A stretch of DNA of 37,454 nucleotides from Sulfurimonas sp. (lineage in GTDB: Bacteria > Campylobacterota > Campylobacteria > Campylobacterales > Sulfurimonadaceae), in NCBI GenBank assembly GCA_027013185.1, contig JALUXS010000098.1, forward strand, positions 1-37,454, in the 5' to 3' direction. The notes below the pieces were generated by a model that saw nothing but the letters and a program-made list of their open reading frames with translations, did not search any database and was not told the DNA's origin. The number at the start of each line of letters is the position of its first letter. The stretch's first letter is position 1. The position numbers were made by a program, and so were the translations under genes. Of this stretch, positions 27,652 to 36,346 are shown in pieces.

Positions 27652-30600
27652 ATGTATTTACAAAGTAGAAGAACATTTTTAAAAGGTGCTGCATTTAGTG
27701 TTGCTGGTGTGGCTATAGCAAAGGGTGTATTTGCAACTGATGCAAAGGCAGAGTCTGTAACTGATTCTAAGTTTACAAATACACCTAAAACGCTTTCATT
27801 TTATCCTGATCAATCTGAATGGGATAGTTTTAAAGAGTTAGATGGAACGGATTGGAAACGTGGTGGTATTGAGCGTCATGGTGTAAGAAGTGCTGAAAAT
27901 CCAGATGGTATTCAAGTAAATGATTACACAATCGTGCCTACAGTTTGTTCAAACTGTGAGGCTGGTTGTGGGTTAACTGCATGGGTTAACAAGAACGATT
28001 TTGATAAAGGAGTACTTACTGTACGTAAATATATGGGTAATCCATTACATACAGGTTCTCGTGGTCGTAACTGTGCAAAAGGGTATGCTGTAACATCCCA
28101 AATGTACGATCCAGATCGTATACCTTTTCCAATCAAAAGAGCTCCAGGTTCTAAACGTGGTGAAGGGAAGTGGGTTCGTGTAACTTGGGATGAAGCAATG
28201 GCTGCAATCGGTAAGAAAATGCACGATACTCTAAAAGTTGGTGATGAAGTTTCTAAAAAATCTATTATGTACCATGTTGGTCGTCCAAATGAAAATGGTT
28301 TTGGCCCACGTGTTCCACAATCTTTAGGTATTGACGGATATAACTCACATACAAATATCTGTTCTGCAGGTGCTCGTGAAGGTACAATTCAATGGGCAAA
28401 TGATGATAGAAATTCACCAGATTGGGCAAATGCTGATCTTATTTTCTTACAATCATCACATGCTGCAGATGCAGGTCACTACTTCCAACAATCAGCAGGT
28501 TATATTGCTGATGCTAGAAAGCGTGGTGCTAAGATGGTTGTTATTGACCCTCGTATGTCAAACTCAGCTGGTATGGCTGACCTTTGGATTCCAACTTGGC
28601 CAGGAACAGAAGCAGCTCTTTATCTTTATTTAGCAAATCGTGTTTTACATGAAAAGAAAAAAGATGGTTCGGATGTAGTAAATCATGAATATGTAAAAAA
28701 CTGGATGAACTGGGACAGATTGATGGCAAATAAAGATTATCTTAAAAAGATGATTGGTTATGGCTATATTTCTAAAATGCCAAAAGATGATTCTTATGAA
28801 TCATTTATTGAGTTAGCGAAAGAACTTTATGCTCCATATACAAAAGAGTTTGTAGTAAAAGAATGTCGTCTTGAAGGCATGGAATATAAACTTGACGAAT
28901 TATGGGAACTTTTTGTTCCAGCCGGTGCTAAAATAGCATCTTACCTTTGGCGTGGGGGAGCAATTGGTCACCGTGGTGGTTGGATGAATACTCGTGCTGG
29001 TTTCTTACCTCTTGCTCTTGTTGGAGCAATGCGTGGAGATATTGGTGGAATAGGTATGCACCATTGGCATGAAATTTCAGTTGCCGGTAAAGGTGACAAA
29101 GCTACAGTGGCTGGTGTTCACCCACCAAAAACTGATGCATGGAATGAAATTGCTTGGCCACCGGAATATCCTATAGCAACATATGAAATGGGATTTATGA
29201 TGCCGCAACTTATGATGGATGAAGAATGGCATGAAAAGTGGACAAAAAAAGGTCTTAAGATTCCTAAGTCTATGGCTGTATATGTTCCAAGAATGCACAA
29301 TCCACTCTGGATTAATCCGGATGGTTTCAGATGGATGGAAGCATTAAAGCGTGAAGATAAATTTGAATTAACATTTAACTTGTCTCCAACATGGTCTGAG
29401 ACAAACTGGTATTGTGATTATGTACTTCCTGTTGGACTTGCTGGTGAGAGAAATGATCAACAATCTACTCCATCTAAACCAGAACAACGTATTGAATTCC
29501 GTCAAGCGGTACTTCGTGTTGCTGCTGAAAAAGCTGGTTGGAAACCAAAAGATCCAACTCGTGCTACACTAGAAGCACACATGAAATTTGGTCTTGGTGA
29601 AGTTTGGGAAGAGAGCGAATTCTGGCCAAACCTTATTATGCATCATGTTGACCCTGATGGTTCTCTTGGTATTGCAAAATACTGGGCAAGTAAAAAAGAT
29701 CCGTCTCGTTGTGTTACTGTACCTGAGTATTTTGATGAAGCATTTAAGTTATTACCAAAACTAAAAGCAGAAGCTACAAAACTTTATAAAGGTGAAGAGT
29801 ATCCAATCTATAGCTATATGAGAGATCATGGTGCTTGGACTGAGAAAACTGATGTGTATAAACCTCAAGAGGAAGAGCTTGAATTTGATGGAACACATTA
29901 CCATGCACATGGTCATAAATATGCTAAAAATGAAGTAACTAAAGATGAGTTTGGTGCATTATGGGTTGATGATGGTAATTTCAAAAAATCTATAGGCGTT
30001 GATGTAGACGGTAAGCTTCATGAAGGTTTCCATACATTAAGTAAGAAACTTGAGTTCTTTTCTGAGTGGTTAGCTGATGAATGGAAGTGGCCTGAGTATG
30101 CGGTGCCTATTTATCCAAGAAATGATGCAGAGAGTGAAAAAATGATTCACCTTGTCACACAGGTACACCATAAGCATATGAAAGGAGATAATGAATTTGC
30201 ACTAAATAATATCTATCGTCTACCATATAATATTCATACGCGTTCTGTGAACTCTAAACATTTAATGGAAATTTCACAAAACCATAACCCTGTATGGATT
30301 TATACAAAAGATGCTGAGAAACTTGGTATCAAACGTGGTGATGCTGTAAAAGTACAGATTCAAGATACTTTAACTGGCATTAAAAGTGGTTATTTTATTG
30401 CTATGGCTGTACCAACTGAAGCAACTCGTCCGGGTGTACTTGCATGTTCACACCATGCTGGTCGATGGAAACTTCAAGACTCTGTAAAAATCCCTGGATT
30501 TGAGCATACTCTTGGTATCATGAGTTTAGGTTCTCCAAAAGTTTCTATGACAAATGATGGAAAAATTGGAACTATGACAACTACTGAGGGTATTCATCCT

Positions 30601-30942
30601 CATAAAGCATGGCAGTTTAAAGAGTACAATAGAGACCTTGAAGATATCTGGTGGAATGGACTTAGTGGTGCATGGCAAAATGCTGTATCTCCTTGTCATC
30701 CAGACCCTATTGCCGGAAATCATGGTTGGCATCAAAAAGTTATTCTTTCTAAGGCTGGAGCTGATGAGAAAATAGGTAATATTTATGTAAATTATGAAAG
30801 TAACTTCAAAGTTTACAAAGCATGGAGAGATCAATTATCTCGTCCATTAACAGCGGCAGATAAATTACGTCGTCCATATCACATTAAACGTCCTGTAAAA
30901 CCAAGCCAAAAAGCTTACGAGTTTAATATTAAAGACGTTTAA
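27652..30942 (+). CDS. molybdopterin (bis-MGD) oxidoreductase catalytic subunit, Tat-exported, 1096 aa; substrate unknown
   Basis: Tat signal SRRTFLKGAAFSVAGVAIA; FeS motif CSNCEAGCGL...GRNCAKG; TWDEAMAAIG; candidate Mo ligand Cys237 (HTNICSAGAREG); VVIDPRMSNSAGMADLWIPTWPGTEAALYLYLAN; C-terminal MopB domain (GIKRGDAVKVQI). Confidence 0.93.
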   Translation: MYLQSRRTFLKGAAFSVAGVAIAKGVFATDAKAESVTDSKFTNTPKTLSFYPDQSEWDSFKELDGTDWKRGGIERHGVRSAENPDGIQVNDYTIVPTVCSNCEAGCGLTAWVNKNDFDKGVLTVRKYMGNPLHTGSRGRNCAKGYAVTSQMYDPDRIPFPIKRAPGSKRGEGKWVRVTWDEAMAAIGKKMHDTLKVGDEVSKKSIMYHVGRPNENGFGPRVPQSLGIDGYNSHTNICSAGAREGTIQWANDDRNSPDWANADLIFLQSSHAADAGHYFQQSAGYIADARKRGAKMVVIDPRMSNSAGMADLWIPTWPGTEAALYLYLANRVLHEKKKDGSDVVNHEYVKNWMNWDRLMANKDYLKKMIGYGYISKMPKDDSYESFIELAKELYAPYTKEFVVKECRLEGMEYKLDELWELFVPAGAKIASYLWRGGAIGHRGGWMNTRAGFLPLALVGAMRGDIGGIGMHHWHEISVAGKGDKATVAGVHPPKTDAWNEIAWPPEYPIATYEMGFMMPQLMMDEEWHEKWTKKGLKIPKSMAVYVPRMHNPLWINPDGFRWMEALKREDKFELTFNLSPTWSETNWYCDYVLPVGLAGERNDQQSTPSKPEQRIEFRQAVLRVAAEKAGWKPKDPTRATLEAHMKFGLGEVWEESEFWPNLIMHHVDPDGSLGIAKYWASKKDPSRCVTVPEYFDEAFKLLPKLKAEATKLYKGEEYPIYSYMRDHGAWTEKTDVYKPQEEELEFDGTHYHAHGHKYAKNEVTKDEFGALWVDDGNFKKSIGVDVDGKLHEGFHTLSKKLEFFSEWLADEWKWPEYAVPIYPRNDAESEKMIHLVTQVHHKHMKGDNEFALNNIYRLPYNIHTRSVNSKHLMEISQNHNPVWIYTKDAEKLGIKRGDAVKVQIQDTLTGIKSGYFIAMAVPTEATRPGVLACSHHAGRWKLQDSVKIPGFEHTLGIMSLGSPKVSMTNDGKIGTMTTTEGIHPHKAWQFKEYNRDLEDIWWNGLSGAWQNAVSPCHPDPIAGNHGWHQKVILSKAGADEKIGNIYVNYESNFKVYKAWRDQLSRPLTAADKLRRPYHIKRPVKPSQKAYEFNIKDV

Positions 30943-30952
30943 CAATAAAGTT

Positions 30953-30976
30953 AAAGCCCACTTCAAGTGTGGCTTT
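30953..30976 (+). terminator. intra-operon GC-containing hairpin (weak terminator or processing/stability element)
   Basis: AAAGCC-CAC TTCAA GTGTGGCTTT forms a stem with one bulge/mismatch between the catalytic-subunit and TorD-like genes; no long U-tract follows. Confidence 0.5.
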
Positions 30977-31017
30977 ACTATACTTCTAAGAAAAATTTCC
31001 AATAAGGTACATTGTTT

Positions 31018-31668
31018 ATGAATAATGATTTAAAACAAGAGCAGATTGCAAGAATAAATATATATGCACTCATTTCAAGAATTATGATAGGTGAAATTGA
31101 TGAAGGGCTATTAAAATCAATAGAAGAAGATGAAAATATACTCTCTTTTTTTCCAACATTTAAAGATTGGAAAAGAAGAAAAGAACATAGTTCAAAAGAT
31201 TTGATAGAACGATATTTGAATGTTGATTTTACTAACCTTTTTTTACTTCATTTAATTCCTTACGAATCTTTTTATATGCGAGAAGATCAGATGTTGGAGA
31301 CTGGCGGCGAGAATCCAGTGCAAGCAATTTTTAATGCTTTTGAATTTAAAGTTGAGCTAGATAAAGCTCGTGTAATGGCATCTGATCATATAGGTGTTGA
31401 GTTAGAATTTATGTATGAATTGTGCAAAGCAGAGCTCAAAGCACTAGAAGATGATAATATGGAAATGGCAAAACAACTTTCACAGCTTCAATATGGATTT
31501 ATGAAAGATCATATTTTAGAGTGGGCTCCAATGTACCTTCTCAATGTCAAAAGTGAGGCAGGGACAGCATTTTACTTTGATGCTGCTGATTTGGGTTTAG
31601 AATTTATGATGAGTGATTTTGAATATTTAACAGAATTAAAAAATAATGGATATAACTACCCAGTATGA
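31018..31668 (+). CDS. TorD/DmsD-like molybdoenzyme maturation chaperone
   Basis: ASDHIGVELEFMYELCKAE and WAPMYLLNVKSEAGTAFYFDAADLGLEFM pattern; adjacent to a Tat-exported molybdoenzyme. ATG at 31018 (alternative TTG 31012). Confidence 0.85.
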   Translation: MNNDLKQEQIARINIYALISRIMIGEIDEGLLKSIEEDENILSFFPTFKDWKRRKEHSSKDLIERYLNVDFTNLFLLHLIPYESFYMREDQMLETGGENPVQAIFNAFEFKVELDKARVMASDHIGVELEFMYELCKAELKALEDDNMEMAKQLSQLQYGFMKDHILEWAPMYLLNVKSEAGTAFYFDAADLGLEFMMSDFEYLTELKNNGYNYPV

Positions 31669-32765
31669 GTCTTTTAACCTTAGATGTCAGCAAATGTGTT
31701 CATACTTCAAATAAATTTGCGATTTGTAATAGTTGTGTAGAGGCATGTCCTGTTGAAACTATAAAGTTGGAAAACTCCGCTATATCCTTTACCCCCAGTG
31801 AATGTGTTGGGTGTGGCGGCTGTGATGCTGTTTGTCCAACGGCTGCATACACATTAGATGATTTTAAACCGATAAATTATGTTTTTAAATTTTTAGAAGA
31901 TGAAGAAAGCGTTCTTACATGTAATGATGAAAATTTTCCATGTATAGCATCATTAAGTGTTGAAGAATTACTAAGTATTGCTTTAATATCGTCCGAAGAA
32001 GTTACTTTAGATATAGGACCATGTAGTAATTGTGAGATTGCAAAAACAAACCTTAGTATTATAAAGAACAGGGCAGAAGAAGTAAATTTTCTCCTAGAAG
32101 CAATGGTGCAGAAAAAATCTTTACATGTAGAAAAATTAAATTATGAAGTTACAAAAGAAATAGACGCTTTAAGTAGACGTAAATTACTTTCTAAAGAAGG
32201 TGTTAAAACTGCCATAAGCATAAAGCAGCAATTGCAAAATGAAGTTAATGCCAGTGACAAAAATGTAAAAACACATAAAGTTACCGCACAAGACATAATG
32301 AAGATAAAAGAGAAAAATATTCCTCAAAGACGTAGTTTATTGCTTATGGCTATGAAACGTGCAAAAGTGCCAGAAGTTTTTCATACAATTGATATAGAAG
32401 ATATTTCATTTATTTCACAAAAAGATTTAGATGAAACTACATGTACAAATTGTCAAATGTGTTATAGAATCTGTCCGACAGGGGCACTGAGTTCAGACCA
32501 TAGAGGGAGTAAGATTAATTTCAATCCACTTAGTTGTGTTCAGTGTCACAGTTGTCATGATGTATGTGAACCAAACTCTTTAACATTGAGAAATACATTT
32601 TCTCTTGCAAGCTTTTTTGAGCCAAAAATTGAAACTTTAGTTCATTTTGATATAAAAAGATGTGATGAATGCGGGAATTTCTTTGCATATAAGGGTGGAG
32701 AAAAACTGTGTAACAGATGTAGAATTGAAGAAGAAGAAGCAAAAGAATTGTGGGGGATCAAATGA
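31665..32765 (+). CDS. poly-ferredoxin-like 4Fe-4S protein with C-terminal zinc-ribbon-like Cys motifs
   Basis: CNSCVEACP, CVGCGGCDAVCP, CTNCQMCYRICP, CVQCHSCHDVCEP and terminal CDECGNFF...KLCNRC. Confidence 0.88.
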   Translation: MSLLTLDVSKCVHTSNKFAICNSCVEACPVETIKLENSAISFTPSECVGCGGCDAVCPTAAYTLDDFKPINYVFKFLEDEESVLTCNDENFPCIASLSVEELLSIALISSEEVTLDIGPCSNCEIAKTNLSIIKNRAEEVNFLLEAMVQKKSLHVEKLNYEVTKEIDALSRRKLLSKEGVKTAISIKQQLQNEVNASDKNVKTHKVTAQDIMKIKEKNIPQRRSLLLMAMKRAKVPEVFHTIDIEDISFISQKDLDETTCTNCQMCYRICPTGALSSDHRGSKINFNPLSCVQCHSCHDVCEPNSLTLRNTFSLASFFEPKIETLVHFDIKRCDECGNFFAYKGGEKLCNRCRIEEEEAKELWGIK

Positions 32766-33187
32766 GTGAACATATGAATACTATAGATACGATGAATGCT
32801 GCTGATGATATTAAAAAAGAGACAAAACTCTTTGGCCTTATTGCTGAACATGCTAGTCCAAATAGACTGTTTGTAATGCTCAATAAAGAAATAAAAGCAA
32901 ACAATGTCGATGCAATGATGATACCTATGAATATACGTGAAGACGATTTTTATTTTACGCTTTCAAATATGAAAAAATCACATGTAAACGGGGCATATAT
33001 AGCTCCTGAATATCAAGCAAATGCAGTTGAACTTTTAGATGAAGCCGATGAATTTGTACAAGTTTATAATAAATGCGATTTTGTCCTTAGGGATGGAGAA
33101 AAATTGATTGGGACATATCTAGAAAAGAATAATACTTTGCTTGGCGAAGCTTTAGCAAAAGAAATATTTGAAAAATACATAAGATAG
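32762..33187 (+). CDS. stand-alone protein resembling the shikimate dehydrogenase (AroE) substrate-binding N-domain, catalytic residues not conserved
   Basis: KLFGLIAEHASPNRLFVMLNKEIKANNVDAMMIPMNIREDDFYFTLSNMKKSHVNGAYIAPEYQANAVELLDEADEFVQVYNKCDFVLRDGEKLIGTYL aligns by eye along the AroE N-domain pattern. Start moved from 32750 to ATG 32762 (ATGA overlap). Confidence 0.65.
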   Translation: MSEHMNTIDTMNAADDIKKETKLFGLIAEHASPNRLFVMLNKEIKANNVDAMMIPMNIREDDFYFTLSNMKKSHVNGAYIAPEYQANAVELLDEADEFVQVYNKCDFVLRDGEKLIGTYLEKNNTLLGEALAKEIFEKYIR

Positions 33188-33197
33188 GAAGATTACT

Positions 33198-33659
33198 ATG
33201 GATATAAAAGATTTAAATGAATTAAGAAGTGAATTTGAAGTGATGCAAAAACAGGCAATGCAAGATGCTTGTGTTGATGGAAGCTGTGTTGAAGATGAGG
33301 ATTATGAAGATTATCCTGATTATTTACGTGCAATTTATGCAGAGATCATACCTCCTGCTAAGAGTGGTATTTACTTTTCAAGATGGGATTTAAAACGTAT
33401 GGCTGCGGAATTAGATGAATCTTTTGCTATAGATGTTCGAGAAAGAATGTTCAAAAATTTTATGCAGTGGATTGCAACACCAGAAGATATGTTGGCAGTT
33501 GTAGATCAATTTAAAAGTCATATAGATATGAAATGTGATTTGTATAAAGAGTACTCAGAAAAATATCCTGCAATGCAAGAGCTTTTTGAACCAAAAATAC
33601 AAAAAGCCGAGAAAGCAAAAAAATATCTTGATAAGGTTTATGTAGAATTTTTTACATAA
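33198..33659 (+). CDS. uncharacterised acidic protein, last gene of the molybdoenzyme operon
   Basis: 153 aa, CVDGSCVEDEDYEDYPDYLRAIYAEIIPPAKSGIYFSRWDLKRMA; 10 nt after the previous gene; GGAAG-type RBS. No family recognised. Confidence 0.75.
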   Translation: MDIKDLNELRSEFEVMQKQAMQDACVDGSCVEDEDYEDYPDYLRAIYAEIIPPAKSGIYFSRWDLKRMAAELDESFAIDVRERMFKNFMQWIATPEDMLAVVDQFKSHIDMKCDLYKEYSEKYPAMQELFEPKIQKAEKAKKYLDKVYVEFFT

Positions 33660-34803
33660 GTTTATTGAGTATATCTTTTTTTATTTTATTAAGATTGAGC
33701 GAATGTCCATCATTGGCGTTTGCTTCAAGCTTTGAAATATATGTGTCTAAACCTCTCTCTTGATAATGCATTACTAAGAGCATAAGCAATTCTTTAACTG
33801 TTTTTGCATTTTGAATATCTTCAAATTTTCTCTTTTTATTTTTATTAAAAAATGATTTTTGGCTTATTTTGGCAGTTGAAAATCCAGCTAAAAAGAGCAA
33901 AGCATAGATGAAAAACTCTTTTATTGCTTGAGTATTTATAAAATTTTCTGTTTTAGGTGCATCTGTTTTGTCTATTAATGTTGTAGTATCCATCTTTTGC
34001 ACTTTTATATTATATGTTTTTGCATGCAGTGTGTAGTATTTATTTTTACTGGGAGAGTATACATGTAAAGAGAATGCGGGAATTGTAAAGTTGTTTTTTG
34101 AAGTCATAGCATATATGTATTCTGTCTTAATAATAAAACCACTTTGTGTAAGTTTTGATAAATCATTATTGATTTTTGAAAATATTGTTACATTTTTAAT
34201 AGCTTTGTTCAGTATATTTAAGTGAGAATTTTTGTACCCTGTGCCGCTTAGTATATAATGAAGATTCACTGCACCATATTGATTGATTTGTGTCGTATCT
34301 ATTTTTGAGTGAAGCGTAAAATCTCCTACCAAATCTACGGGCTGTAGCAATTTTTTTACTTTTATTGTTAATGGCTTTAGAACTACTTTTGTATTTGAAG
34401 TACTAATACCTACACTATTATCATGATCGTCCACATAACTTTGCTTTACAGCTTTATCACTGGCTGTTCGTATAATAAAATTAAATTTTATATGCAACGT
34501 TTTTTCTTTTAATGCAAAAAGTACATATTGAAAAATTGTTGTAGTATTGTGAAAGCTATTATCGTGTATAGTTTTATGCAGAAGTTTTACCTCATAATCA
34601 GGACTTTTTTGTATAGTAAATTCAAAAAACATATTGTCATTATGATCTTTTTGTTTGGCTGTAAAGGTAAGAAGGAGAGGCTCTTTTATATGAACACTTT
34701 TTTTATTGGTTTGTAGCTTATATGTTGCCAATTGGGTGTTTCCAAAAAGTGACACACAAAAGAGTATAATCAATAAAGTAATTTTACCAAGGGTGTTTTT
34801 CAT
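33652..34803 (-). CDS. BatD-like exported membrane protein
   Basis: Signal peptide, beta-rich exoplasmic region with repeated TIKVKK-type strands, one late TM helix; downstream of vWA Bat genes. Low primary-sequence identity expected. Confidence 0.65.
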   Translation of the reverse strand: MKNTLGKITLLIILFCVSLFGNTQLATYKLQTNKKSVHIKEPLLLTFTAKQKDHNDNMFFEFTIQKSPDYEVKLLHKTIHDNSFHNTTTIFQYVLFALKEKTLHIKFNFIIRTASDKAVKQSYVDDHDNSVGISTSNTKVVLKPLTIKVKKLLQPVDLVGDFTLHSKIDTTQINQYGAVNLHYILSGTGYKNSHLNILNKAIKNVTIFSKINNDLSKLTQSGFIIKTEYIYAMTSKNNFTIPAFSLHVYSPSKNKYYTLHAKTYNIKVQKMDTTTLIDKTDAPKTENFINTQAIKEFFIYALLFLAGFSTAKISQKSFFNKNKKRKFEDIQNAKTVKELLMLLVMHYQERGLDTYISKLEANANDGHSLNLNKIKKDILNKLM

Positions 34804-36346
34804 TTGTATATCCTTTGTTTATAAGTTCATAGGCTTTATAGCCCAGTTTATATTTTGATTTATTTTTATGTTTTGTGAGCTGTAAATTTTGATTTTGTTT
34901 TTTCTTTTTTTTGTTTTTACCACTCCCATTACTTTTTTGTGAAGCTTTTTGATTTGACTTGGATGAGGCACTTTTACTTGTACTTTTTTTCTGATTTTGT
35001 TTTGTTACCTCTTTTTTTTGTTTTCTTTTTTTAGGAAGCATATCAGAGAGATTTTTTTGCTCTTTTACTCCTAATTTATATAAAAGTGAAAGATTGTAAA
35101 AAGCATCTTTATCAAATCCAAGTGCCAAAGCTTTTTGATAATAACGTTTAGCTCGCTTATATTTTTTTAATTTTACAGCACAGTTTGCGAGATTATAAAA
35201 AATATTTTGTTTTAATTTCGGATTTGTAGATTGTATTTGAGAAAAAAGTTCTATAGCTTTTTTATAATTTTTTGCTTTGTAGTAGGCAGTTGCACTGTTA
35301 TAGTAGCTTTTTGGTGAGGGTGAAATCTTTTTAAACTCTTTTGCAGCTACAATAAATTTTTTACTTTTATATGCTTGATTTGCTTTGTTGTTATGGTAAA
35401 AATCAAAGAGTGATGCCGCATGACTTTGATAGGGTAAAAGAAATAAGGGAATAAATATAAAAAATTGCTGCAGTTTTGTGACAGAAATAAAAAAACTTAA
35501 AAGTGCTATAACAAGAGGGAACATGAAAAGTTCTTTATAGCTAAGTACTTTTATGGTTGATTTTATGTCGCTATTTTTATTTTTTATATCTGCAATAATT
35601 TCTTTGGCTATATCTTTATTTGTATGTAATTCATAATATTCTCCGTTGCACTCTTTAGCTAAAGGTTCAAGAAGAGGATTTATTTTAGAAATCACAAGGT
35701 TTTTATTCGTATCTAAGATGGGCTTATTTTCTTTTTTGAGTGTTGCTCCGCTGTTTGAACCTGTAGCAACTATATAAGGAATAATGGAATTTTTTTTACA
35801 TAGTTGGACAAGTTCATTGAGGTCTCTATCCTCGCCTCCATCAGTAAAAATAATAAGATTTTTTTGTTTGTAAGATGTTTTTGCAATACTTTTAAATAAA
35901 GAGAGCAGGGAAGTGCCTTTTGTCAGTATATATTTTGGTTCAAGGGAATTGAGTGCCATCATGCTTATTGTACTATCTGTTGTCGGCGGTGATATAAGCA
36001 TAGTATTGGATGTAAAAGCAAATATACTAAATCTGTCTTTACTCAAGCTTTTTAAAATACGCTTTATATTTTTTTTTGCCGCGTCATACCGTGTCGGTTT
36101 TAAGTCATCTGCTTGCATTGAAAATGAGGCATCAAGAGCTATAATGTAATCTTTGGCATCAAATTTTTGCTCACTGGGTGTATTAATCATCACAGGTCTG
36201 CTTAAAGCCAGTAATGCGAAAAAAAGTGTTATGTAAAGTAAATATTTTTGTCGTTTTTTCTCTTTTTCTTTTGGACTTGCATCGCTTTTATATAAAAAAT
36301 ATAGGGGTATAAATCCAAATAGAACCCAAGGATATAAAAGAGTCAT
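34784..36346 (-). CDS. BatB/BatC-type fusion: vWA domain plus TPR repeats and a basic low-complexity tail
   Basis: vWA MIDAS (ALDASFSMQADD), IIFTDGGEDRD, TM, TPR (SYYNSATAYYKAKNYKKAIELF; NCAVKLKKYKRAKRYYQKALALGFD), then a K/Q/S/N-rich tail. Confidence 0.85.
   Translation of the reverse strand: MTLLYPWVLFGFIPLYFLYKSDASPKEKEKKRQKYLLYITLFFALLALSRPVMINTPSEQKFDAKDYIIALDASFSMQADDLKPTRYDAAKKNIKRILKSLSKDRFSIFAFTSNTMLISPPTTDSTISMMALNSLEPKYILTKGTSLLSLFKSIAKTSYKQKNLIIFTDGGEDRDLNELVQLCKKNSIIPYIVATGSNSGATLKKENKPILDTNKNLVISKINPLLEPLAKECNGEYYELHTNKDIAKEIIADIKNKNSDIKSTIKVLSYKELFMFPLVIALLSFFISVTKLQQFFIFIPLFLLPYQSHAASLFDFYHNNKANQAYKSKKFIVAAKEFKKISPSPKSYYNSATAYYKAKNYKKAIELFSQIQSTNPKLKQNIFYNLANCAVKLKKYKRAKRYYQKALALGFDKDAFYNLSLLYKLGVKEQKNLSDMLPKKRKQKKEVTKQNQKKSTSKSASSKSNQKASQKSNGSGKNKKKKKQNQNLQLTKHKNKSKYKLGYKAYELINKGYTNEKHPW

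Noticed and set aside
29077-29300. Overlapping minus-strand ORFs within the molybdoenzyme gene
   Set aside because: Two different frames open opposite a well-supported gene; no domain or RBS support.
27652-30942. Selenocysteine in the molybdoenzyme catalytic subunit
   Set aside because: The frame is open throughout with no in-frame TGA, and a Cys occupies the candidate ligand position (NICSAG).
34860-35030. T-rich stretches resembling terminators or a low-complexity repeat
   Set aside because: They are the antisense view of Lys-rich codons (AAA/AAG) in the tail of the BatB/C fusion.
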